NCBI GenBank assembly: GCA_946482295.1
Contig: CAMLRB010000046.1
Location: 1-18,810 of the forward strand
Source of the DNA: an uncultured Bacteriovorax sp.
GTDB taxonomy: Bacteria > Bdellovibrionota > Bacteriovoracia > Bacteriovoracales > Bacteriovoracaceae
Reading direction: 5' to 3'
Length of the DNA: 18,810 nt
Shown here: one piece after another, positions 1 to 7,071 of the stretch
How positions within the stretch are numbered: the first letter of the stretch is position 1
Layout of the letters: every line of letters starts with the position of its first letter
The notes under the pieces: model-generated
The model's input: only the letters and a program-made list of their open reading frames with translations
What the model was told of the DNA's origin: nothing
Databases searched by the model: none
Program-made: the position numbers and the translations under genes

Positions 1-543
1 TTCAACAACTCCAGTTTCTGAATCAACAAGTGCTTTAAAACTACTTCTGTCACCGTTTCTGCTTAAGTATGTGACGATCACTTGTTCATAAAAACGGCCT
101 TTGCCATTCATCACACGAATAATAGGCATTTCATTTTTAACGAGAATTTTTGTATCTTCAGATTGAAAGCGCATGAGATCTTCACCTAATTTTTGCTGCC
201 AATCAGGATGAACGACGTTTTCCATTGGAAGGGGGTGATCAGGATTCGAAAATTCAGAATCGCGATCTCCAAAGAGCACTCGATTTCCACGATAATTATA
301 GAGGAGATTGGGAACGACACTATTAGGGCTTCGGCCAATGGATTTTTTTTTAGTTATACGTGCGGCCATCAATTCTTCTTCAGTTGATTTATAACTGGCA
401 ACTTCGCGAGAAGGTTTTTTAATGAACGTTTTCCACTCTTGATCATGATCAGTAAAAGTATACCGGGCCTTCTCTTGTTTTGTATAAAGAGTAATTCCGA
501 TGGCCACAATAAATGAAAAGAAAAAAAGCCAAAATTTTTTCAT
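1..543 (-). CDS. Exported protein with PepSY/FTP-like segment (3' end outside window)
   Basis: An open frame runs from an ATG at 543 to the window edge (181 residues, no stop), so the C-terminus is missing. Residues 1-21 (MKKFWLFFFSFIVAIGITLY) form a hydrophobic signal peptide or signal anchor, followed by a charged linker. Residues about 132-181 alternate beta-like strands and end in KALVDSETGVV. This matches the way PepSY/FTP-type propeptide domains of thermolysin-like and fungalysin-like proteases end (a 'VDA-TG-V' pattern). The start lies 1 nt after the stop of the upstream metalloprotease gene and has no clear Shine-Dalgarno, so translation is probably coupled. A propeptide-like chaperone or inhibitor of the neighbouring protease fits, but the unseen part could hold its own catalytic domain. 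The reading frame is solid; the domain assignment is by eye. Confidence 0.75.
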   Translation of the reverse strand, partial: MKKFWLFFFSFIVAIGITLYTKQEKARYTFTDHDQEWKTFIKKPSREVASYKSTEEELMAARITKKKSIGRSPNSVVPNLLYNYRGNRVLFGDRDSEFSNPDHPLPMENVVHPDWQQKLGEDLMRFQSEDTKILVKNEMPIIRVMNGKGRFYEQVIVTYLSRNGDRSSFKALVDSETGVVE

Positions 544-544
544 A

Positions 545-2902
545 TTAGTCTGTTATCGGAATCTGTAAGTGAAAAACTTTAAATGGTTTTGGTCCGTTAT
601 AATCGGAATCTTTATAATCGTTACTTTTTGGAGATGAATCGTGAAAGCAATCTTCACAGTTTGTAAAACGTACACGAAGGCGACAATCAATAACTGTTCC
701 AGGAGGAACATGTTTTGAAACTTCTAGGAAGACCAGGTTTCCGTAAGACATTTTTGGAGCTTTAACTTTCGGATCGCTGCTTGTAAAAGTTTTTGTCCAA
801 TTTGATTTTGGATTTAATTTTGATAGGTAAGCAGAATCCAGGTCTCTTACTGCACGAACAAAACAATCTTTGTCTGAAGATTTGTTTAAACAGAAGTTAG
901 TATCAAGAGCTAGTTTTGTTCTAAATTCACTTTGAGAAATCCATTTCGTAGCACTTGATTCATTTGATTGAATGAAACAAATTGGTGCGAAATCATCTGC
1001 AGTATCTGCTGTCACGGTATTACAGTTGGCCGCAACTGAACCCCCTTCTGATTCTAGAGGCCAAGTATCGTTTGACATTGATGAACTAAATTGACATGGA
1101 CGTCCTTTATTAGGACCTGGAGTCGTATCTGCATGATCCCAATCATTAGCAAGAATTTGTACGCCAGCGATTGTTGAATTTGAATTGTTATACAAATTAA
1201 GGGCCAGTCCTACAAATTCACCTGGAGAGACCTTTGCGTTTCCATTGTTATAGGGTAGTCCATCCTTGATATCATCTGATAAATTAGGAATAATTCCGGC
1301 CTTACCTAAATCTTCCAAAGCAGAGACAAGTTCTTTTTGATCATCGTAAACGAAGGCCAAACTTGCGTCTGGAGCAGGATCGAAAGTTACAGCATTTTTT
1401 GAAACAAGAACTGATTTTTTACGGTTCGTCGCCGTAACTGACGTATTAACTTTGGTTGTACCGTTCGTTAAATTTCTGTGTTGATTATAAGTCTTAAAGA
1501 GAAGTAGTCCATAGTCATCCAACAAGGTTTCTAATTCATCCTGAGGATAAACTCCACCACCACAACGGCTTAATGTTGGATTTCCCAAATTGTTAAGCAT
1601 ATTTTTAGCAAAGGTTTGTGTGAATGAACGGTAGTTTACCGGATTAACTGTATTAAACCATTGTAGAGCGTAAGTAGGATTTAAATTTACCTTTCCAGTA
1701 ATAGAAGCTATTTTTTCTGCTTCCGTTCCGTGTGTATTGATGTCGCCAAGTTCAGCAAGTGATTCAGTGATTGCGAGCATGACATAATCAGCTGCTTTAC
1801 GATGTTCAAATGAACAGCGCGTTTTAATGTCTTCTGTTAGGGCCACAAGGAAGTGGGCCATGATCATACCACCATTGTGAATTTCTTCATGTGGTGTCGC
1901 AGGATCGTTTGGATTATAAGAGAGATAATCAGGATAGGCGAGACGTTGATCACGATCACTTGAGATACCTGCAACGTGTAGAGGATCGCTTTCTGTTAAA
2001 GGTCTAGAAGCCTCGAGATATCGTCCGGCGGCCCATTCAGCGAAGTGAGTTCTACCGTTAATGAAGTAACTAAAATAGTCAGAGAGTCCTTCACCTAATG
2101 ATGCCGCTTCCGTGTATCCCTTGAATGAACCAAGTTGAACTCGATACGGGAAAAGAGCGCGAGGATTTCTAAAATTCAATTGGACGTCTTGGAAAAAGTG
2201 TCCGGCCTCATGATAGATAAGACTATCATCGTGTGCCCAACGAAGAACTCCATTTGGTGTGTTCGTAAAACCAAAACAAAGAAGTGACTTTGCCGGTTCA
2301 AATGCAGCGTTATCGACTAAATCACAATTAGCAATCGCTTTAAGAACAGTGTCGTTCAAGTCTATCTGACCATCGGTTTTGAATGCGTCTTTATTTAAGC
2401 TCGTGTTGTAACGAAGGGACGTTAAGTTATAGGCTTCATCAATTCCGGCCTTGAGGTGATCGATAAAACGATTAAAAATCAAATTGAGATGATAAAAAGT
2501 ATTAACTTGAGTAAATTCTTTTGAGGTAGGGTGATAACCCCATTTACCATTTGTGGTTTGAAGAGAGGCAGGAGAATTCCTTTCATCAAAAATTTCAAAA
2601 CAATAAGTTAAATTATAACAGTTCGCCTCACTTTGAAGAAAAGAGACATCCGTGATTTCTACTGTTGTTAAAAATTTTGTGAAATCATCGGCGGGAGTAA
2701 TTTCTTTGTTATTTGACTGCGCAACAGGATTTTGAAGCATTACTCGCCCTTCACCAGGGTTGAGAGTTGAAGTGTCGACCAGTCCGGATTTTCCTCTTCC
2801 ACGAAGTGAATTTTTAGAAGCAGATGGCATACATGAAACGGCAAGCGACACTACGATGAGTGCCGATGCTGTAAGCTTGAATGTGGCCAATGCTTTATTC
2901 AT
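545..2902 (-). CDS. Secreted lipoprotein zinc metalloprotease, fungalysin/thermolysin-like (M36/M4 type)
   Basis: The 785-aa product starts with a lipoprotein signal (hydrophobic stretch, then AVSC with Cys24). HEAGH at 231-235 supplies two zinc ligands and the catalytic Glu232. GEGLSDYF (Glu271) looks like the third, gluzincin-type ligand. Three other features follow the fungalysin layout: VNTFYHLN near 133, DNAAFEP followed by DDSLIYHEAGH, and a downstream HNGGMIMAHFLVAL near 342. Residues about 535-640 include VSPGEFVGLALNLYNNSNS, which resembles a CARDB-like beta-sandwich. The C-terminal third is rich in Cys. The family cleaves proteins outside the cell; here the enzyme would be lipid-anchored in the envelope. 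No propeptide domain is visible in the short segment between Cys24 and the catalytic region. The ATG directly abuts the stop of the upstream gene (TAGATG), and a PepSY-like gene follows after 1 nt. The protease call is strong; the exact family is less sure. Confidence 0.85.
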   Translation of the reverse strand: MNKALATFKLTASALIVVSLAVSCMPSASKNSLRGRGKSGLVDTSTLNPGEGRVMLQNPVAQSNNKEITPADDFTKFLTTVEITDVSFLQSEANCYNLTYCFEIFDERNSPASLQTTNGKWGYHPTSKEFTQVNTFYHLNLIFNRFIDHLKAGIDEAYNLTSLRYNTSLNKDAFKTDGQIDLNDTVLKAIANCDLVDNAAFEPAKSLLCFGFTNTPNGVLRWAHDDSLIYHEAGHFFQDVQLNFRNPRALFPYRVQLGSFKGYTEAASLGEGLSDYFSYFINGRTHFAEWAAGRYLEASRPLTESDPLHVAGISSDRDQRLAYPDYLSYNPNDPATPHEEIHNGGMIMAHFLVALTEDIKTRCSFEHRKAADYVMLAITESLAELGDINTHGTEAEKIASITGKVNLNPTYALQWFNTVNPVNYRSFTQTFAKNMLNNLGNPTLSRCGGGVYPQDELETLLDDYGLLLFKTYNQHRNLTNGTTKVNTSVTATNRKKSVLVSKNAVTFDPAPDASLAFVYDDQKELVSALEDLGKAGIIPNLSDDIKDGLPYNNGNAKVSPGEFVGLALNLYNNSNSTIAGVQILANDWDHADTTPGPNKGRPCQFSSSMSNDTWPLESEGGSVAANCNTVTADTADDFAPICFIQSNESSATKWISQSEFRTKLALDTNFCLNKSSDKDCFVRAVRDLDSAYLSKLNPKSNWTKTFTSSDPKVKAPKMSYGNLVFLEVSKHVPPGTVIDCRLRVRFTNCEDCFHDSSPKSNDYKDSDYNGPKPFKVFHLQIPITD

Positions 2903-5900
2903 CTATTTTGATTTTCCTAAAATCGCCTGATCATGTTGCATTAAGAAATCAGTGCTATTAAACATTTTCGGCATATTGTTGTTTGTTGCTTGTGCTGTAC
3001 ACGGAATGCTTGAAGCTTGTTCGCCGATACTATTGAATTTTTCTTCAGCAATTTTTTCTTTAGTAGGTACAACGACCAGGCTACTAAGCGCTTCTTTGAG
3101 AATTTTTTTATCTTTTGAATTTTTAAGTTCAGCTTCTAGTTTTTTAATTTTTTCCTCATTACCTGAATTGCCTTCAGCCGTCTTAAGGGCCAATTGATTA
3201 TCGGTTGCAGCCCCTGCGATAGGTTTAACTTCTCCGAGCTTTTTAATTTCTTCTTCTTTGGATTTAATTTCATCGTCAGTAAGTTCAATTGCTTCATTGA
3301 CTTCAGCAAGTCTTTTACAAACTGGTTTAGTGTCTAAGTTAGAAACTCCCACGATGTTTTTTACTCTAAAGAAGAATTCAGCACTTTCTAATTCGTCACC
3401 TTTTTTAAGAACATCTTTCATCGTTGTCGCTTTACCGATGATTTTTTCATCTTCAGGTACTTTCTTTGCTACGTTTGAAAGGAAATCTTTATCGTCTTTA
3501 TCACCTTCCATTCCGCAGAGAGAACTTAACTTAACTGGTTTTGCTTTTTCTTGGTCTTCTTTGCTTAGATTTGCAATGGCAGTACGTTGTTTTGCTCGAC
3601 AAAGCTTTAAATCATTTCCTGTTAAGTCTTCACAGTCAGCAGGAGCATCATTTTTTTCATTGTTGAAGCTATTACAGGCATTTCGAAATTCTCGAGTCAC
3701 TTGACGGGCCCCTCCTGAGAGGTGAGCGCTGATTTTATCAGCATCTTCTGCTAGCTTTTTAGCGTCATCACATGCAGGCATTGGATTGTCACGAAGGTCG
3801 CTGTAACGAGAACAGAAAGATGCAACTTTTCCATCGATTTCTTGTTGTTTCTTTTGCCCTTCAGCGTTCATTTGAGCAAGTTTGCTTGAAGCACTGTCGA
3901 TGTTGCCTTTACATTCAGAAGCAAGTTGGCTCCAACGATTTTTCTCACGATCCATCGCCATTTTTTGTTTGGCGATATATTCCTCAATTGTAGCGTTTGC
4001 TTTTTCTTTTTGTTCTTCGAATACGTTTTTAAGAAGACCAATCTTCTTTGGAAGTTCATCCATGAAAGAGAGGTTACCGTCGTTAGCGAGTTCAATGCCG
4101 TAAGTATCTTTTTTCATCTCTGGCATGGAGATGAACATGTTTTCTGGAATGGCAAAGTTCGTACCTGGGAATTTTGCCTGGATTACTTTTGTCATTTCGA
4201 TTACTGCATTTTTTTGTTGTTCATAAAGAGCATTCGAGCGAGCTACAAGCGACTGAACGTTAGCATTGTAGGCCTTAGCAATTGTTTCCATTTTTGCTTT
4301 ACGAACTTGAACTTGTTTTTCAGCTTCAGCAAAACATCCCTGGATTTCATTGGCACAATCATTTGCTTGGGCCATACAGAAACCTTCACTCTTATAGTTA
4401 AGTGATTCCTCTGAACATGTTCCTCCGGCCTTTTTCGATTCACCATTACAGTTAAGCGTTTTTTCTAAAACAGCTTGACCTAAGTTGCTGGCGAAATTGT
4501 CATGAAGACCTTGAAGTTCACGGAGGAGAGTTTGTCCGCGATCAACTTTCTTTTGTTGATTGAAAGTATAGTTGGCCGCACATTTTTCGGCCGTTTTCAT
4601 AAATGTTTGGTATGGGCTTTCTACGATGTAGGCCGACTTGCTGTCTTGGTAACGAAGAACAACTTGAGGATATTTAGCTGAAAGCGCTCTAAGCTCTTGG
4701 TCAATTTCTTCAACTGATTTTCCACTTTCAACGATGTTTTTATAGGCCTGACGGTAATCTTTTAAGTAACCTTCACCAACAACACCTTTGATTTTTGTTG
4801 TCATACCTTCAAGCAGTTTATCAACTGGAATGGCGATACCTTTATCAGCACCAGTCACACACTCGCTGATATATTTTTTCTTGAAGTAGTTTTTAGATTC
4901 GCCTAAAAATTCATCAAAATCCGCTGAAAAGTTTTTATCAAGTTTTGGCGCTTCGTAATCGTATTCTTTCTTAAGTTCACCAGTAATACGAGCATATGAT
5001 GTTTCAAATTCCATCAACTGTTTTGCAGCTGCATTTTTAACTGTGGCCATGCTTGAAAGATCAGCACCAAGTGGTCCCTTGATATTGTTCATCCAATCGC
5101 CAAGACCAGATGTTCTAATACCATTTTGCATTTTTTCGATATCTCTTCTGATATCACTTTCAATGAGGTTTTTGTTTTGGATGAAATCAGTCGCTGGTTT
5201 AGCTTTCGCTGACATGATGTCGAGAATACCGTTGAATCCTACGAATCCTGATGATTTTGTAAGAGCGTCTTTACCAATGGCCGATTGACAAGAGTTCGAG
5301 AAGAACTTAGCAGGGTCCATTGTTTTTAAACCTAGATCATTTTTACCACTGCCGAAAAGTTCAGCATTTGTAACTGCCAGGTCTTCAAGAATTTTTTTAT
5401 TGTTGTCACGGAAAATTTGTTTGTCTTGATTAAGTCGATCTTGAAGACGAGTAAGATTGTTAATCATTTCTGTGATTTGAGAATCAACGGCCTTTTGTTT
5501 GTCTTCCAAACATTTTAGTCCAAATGGAACTGCAGAGTTTGAAGCTTCATTTGACATTTGATCGTAGTAATTGATCCAGCTTTTTGAAATTGCTTCATAG
5601 GTAATCATCGAACTAATTGCGCCTGGATCAGGCGTAGCAGCAGAACAAACGTTCTCTGGCATATTACTCATAGAAGCTGGCAGTGGACATTCAGGAAAAA
5701 GTTTTCCAGGAACAGTAAAACATGAAGTTCCATCAGGCTTACGACAGTTAGGACTCAACTGTTGCATCATCTGTTGATTCTTTTGTGCTTGAATTTGTTG
5801 CATGACAATTTGCTGTTTTTGTCCCAGCATTTGTCCATACAGTCCCATTGCTGTTTGAGCTATCTGAAGAACTGGATTTGATTGTGCTGAAGCTTGAGCA

Positions 5901-5992
5901 TTCGCCGTCTGATAAGGAAAAGAAGTTTGAACTAATGAAAAGATCATCAGATGTACGACGAATTTTTTTGTTAATTCACGCATAGTTTTCAT
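2903..5992 (-). CDS. Large secreted cysteine-rich coiled-coil protein of unknown function
   Basis: I do not recognise a family. The 1029-aa product begins with a signal peptide (hydrophobic residues 11-25, probable cleavage after ANA at 30-32). A Gln/Met-rich segment follows (about 48-79, many QQ pairs), then a short Pro/Cys-rich part with Cys83, 91, 102 and 116. The rest is long, highly charged and predicted by eye to be alpha-helical/coiled coil, with Lys/Glu-rich stretches near the C-terminus. I count 22 cysteines, an even number that fits disulfide bonding in the periplasm or outside the cell. The start ATG at 5992 has GGAAG upstream and is followed by a second ATG three codons later. It is the first gene of the operon with the metalloprotease. 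A scaffold, adhesin or protease substrate/partner are all possible; none is shown. Confidence 0.85.
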   Translation of the reverse strand: MKTMRELTKKFVVHLMIFSLVQTSFPYQTANAQASAQSNPVLQIAQTAMGLYGQMLGQKQQIVMQQIQAQKNQQMMQQLSPNCRKPDGTSCFTVPGKLFPECPLPASMSNMPENVCSAATPDPGAISSMITYEAISKSWINYYDQMSNEASNSAVPFGLKCLEDKQKAVDSQITEMINNLTRLQDRLNQDKQIFRDNNKKILEDLAVTNAELFGSGKNDLGLKTMDPAKFFSNSCQSAIGKDALTKSSGFVGFNGILDIMSAKAKPATDFIQNKNLIESDIRRDIEKMQNGIRTSGLGDWMNNIKGPLGADLSSMATVKNAAAKQLMEFETSYARITGELKKEYDYEAPKLDKNFSADFDEFLGESKNYFKKKYISECVTGADKGIAIPVDKLLEGMTTKIKGVVGEGYLKDYRQAYKNIVESGKSVEEIDQELRALSAKYPQVVLRYQDSKSAYIVESPYQTFMKTAEKCAANYTFNQQKKVDRGQTLLRELQGLHDNFASNLGQAVLEKTLNCNGESKKAGGTCSEESLNYKSEGFCMAQANDCANEIQGCFAEAEKQVQVRKAKMETIAKAYNANVQSLVARSNALYEQQKNAVIEMTKVIQAKFPGTNFAIPENMFISMPEMKKDTYGIELANDGNLSFMDELPKKIGLLKNVFEEQKEKANATIEEYIAKQKMAMDREKNRWSQLASECKGNIDSASSKLAQMNAEGQKKQQEIDGKVASFCSRYSDLRDNPMPACDDAKKLAEDADKISAHLSGGARQVTREFRNACNSFNNEKNDAPADCEDLTGNDLKLCRAKQRTAIANLSKEDQEKAKPVKLSSLCGMEGDKDDKDFLSNVAKKVPEDEKIIGKATTMKDVLKKGDELESAEFFFRVKNIVGVSNLDTKPVCKRLAEVNEAIELTDDEIKSKEEEIKKLGEVKPIAGAATDNQLALKTAEGNSGNEEKIKKLEAELKNSKDKKILKEALSSLVVVPTKEKIAEEKFNSIGEQASSIPCTAQATNNNMPKMFNSTDFLMQHDQAILGKSK

Positions 5993-6024
5993 ACTCAGCT
6001 TCCATTAAGTTAAGGTCATTCTTT

Positions 6025-6052
6025 AGTCTTTTCGGATGTTTTCCTAAAAACT
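6025..6052 (-). other. Hairpin in leader, 33 nt upstream of the 1029-aa gene
   Basis: Read on the minus strand, AGTTTTTAGG and CCGAAAAGACT pair around a 7-nt A-rich loop. This gives ten or eleven pairs, including one U-G wobble, and one A/G mismatch. On the plus strand the wobble becomes a mismatch, which favours a role in the minus-strand transcript. No U-run follows, so it is not an intrinsic terminator. Confidence 0.35.
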
Positions 6053-6150
6053 GTGAGGGTTTACCTTATTTTAATGTCTGATTGATTTAATCATCCTCTT
6101 TTTGGAGTGTATGAAGGAAAGGATTCCTAAAGAAAGACGAAAGTCTCCGC

Positions 6151-6174
6151 TTTTCAGGGGGTTAATCCCGAAAA
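6151..6174 (-). other. Hairpin in the upstream part of the protease-operon leader region
   Basis: On the minus strand TTTTCGGG pairs with CCTGAAAA across an 8-nt loop (ATTAACCC), giving eight pairs with one G-U. It lies about 160 nt upstream of the 1029-aa start and 60 nt downstream of the uppP stop. It could end or stabilise the uppP transcript, or act as an operator. There is no U-tract after it. Confidence 0.3.
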
Positions 6175-6233
6175 TGAAGACCTCACCAAAAGTCAGTTAG
6201 ACTTAGCTGATTGACCAAAATAAGTGGCAAGTT

Positions 6234-7049
6234 TTATGAGTAGAATTTGTAGTAATAAAAGAAGAGTCCGAAGACAATACGGTAAATGGCAAAGGGGGTG
6301 AGGGAAAGTCGCTTTAAAACGACTAGGAAGCCTTTAATCCCTATGATTGCCACGATAAATGAGACAACGAATCCTACCAGAAGGGCAATGAGACCATCGG
6401 CCGTGAATTCGTGATATGACTTGATGAATTCATAAACAGTGATAAGTCCAATAACCGGCACTGAAATGAGAAATGAAAAATCAGCAGACGTTTTCACATC
6501 AATTTTTCTCATCATCGCTGTCAGCATCGTTCCACCTGATCGCGAGACACCAGGAATAAGAGCGAAACATTGACCAAGACCAATGATGAAAGCATCTTTG
6601 TACGTAATATGATCAAGTGACTCTTTTGTTGCTTTTGGTTTTAATCTTTCAAGCACAATCATGATCACACCCACTACAATGAGTGAAGTGACGACGACCT
6701 GAGAATTAAAGAGATGATTTTTAATAAAATTTCTGGCCACAAAACCAACACCTAAAATAGGAGCAATGGCCAGACCAATATGAATGAGATTGAGTCTTTG
6801 AGAAGATCCCGACTTGAAATCCGCTGGAAGTCTTTTGACATTTTCCCAATTGAAGAAATCAAAAAATCGTTCCTTATATAGAAATACGACGGCCAGGATA
6901 GCACCTAGTTGAATAATAATGTTGAAAGAAGCACTACTGTGTTTGAGTAATTCACCGGCGATTATCAAGTGACCAGTACTTGAAACGGGAATGAATTCAG
7001 TGAGACCTTCAACTATACCTAAAATGGCGGCAATAAATAATGATTCCAT
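6234..7049 (-). CDS. uppP: Undecaprenyl-diphosphatase (UppP/BacA)
   Basis: The 271-aa integral membrane protein dephosphorylates undecaprenyl diphosphate to undecaprenyl phosphate, recycling the lipid carrier for peptidoglycan and surface polysaccharide synthesis. Overproduction of the family gives bacitracin resistance. Both family signatures are present: EGLTEFIPVSSTGHL at 14-28 (catalytic glutamates and His27) and PGVSRSGGTM at 166-175 (Arg170 in the phosphate-binding loop). Several hydrophobic helices span the rest, and length is normal for the family. It follows the giant lipoprotein gene by 22 nt and probably shares its transcript. No Shine-Dalgarno is obvious before the ATG, so coupling to the upstream gene may help its translation. 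Confidence is very high. Confidence 0.97.
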   Translation of the reverse strand: MESLFIAAILGIVEGLTEFIPVSSTGHLIIAGELLKHSSASFNIIIQLGAILAVVFLYKERFFDFFNWENVKRLPADFKSGSSQRLNLIHIGLAIAPILGVGFVARNFIKNHLFNSQVVVTSLIVVGVIMIVLERLKPKATKESLDHITYKDAFIIGLGQCFALIPGVSRSGGTMLTAMMRKIDVKTSADFSFLISVPVIGLITVYEFIKSYHEFTADGLIALLVGFVVSFIVAIIGIKGFLVVLKRLSLTPFAIYRIVFGLFFYYYKFYS

Positions 7050-7071
7050 CAGAACATTATGGAAGCATAAA

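Larger units (their letters stand above)
5993..6233 (-). promoter_or_regulatory. Leader/promoter region of the protease operon
   Basis: This 241-nt gap lies between the stop of uppP and the start of the 1029-aa gene, both on the minus strand. I see no coding frame and no U-tract terminator for uppP. It should hold the promoter of the operon reading toward position 1, but no good -35/-10 pair stands out; TAAAAT and TACACT hexamers occur without convincing -35 partners. Two hairpins pair better as minus-strand RNA than as plus-strand RNA and are listed separately. Confidence 0.5.

Noticed and set aside
193..387. 64-codon plus-strand frame near the left edge
   Set aside because: It is antisense to the continuous exported-protein frame at 1-543 and shows no recognisable domain or start signal.
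2952..4405. Several open frames of 73-159 codons on the plus strand and one on the minus strand inside the 1029-aa gene
   Set aside because: They lie in other frames of a long, clearly coding gene, have no ribosome binding sites and translate to low-complexity Phe/Ser/Leu-rich strings typical of antisense shadows.
6187..6204. Intrinsic terminator after uppP (TCAG...CTGA palindrome followed by TTTT)
   Set aside because: The stem is short with internal mismatches and the T-run is only four bases, so support is too weak.
5993..6233. Cyclic-di-GMP (GEMM) riboswitch upstream of the protease operon
   Set aside because: I looked for the conserved GEMM core motifs and did not find them; only simple hairpins are present.
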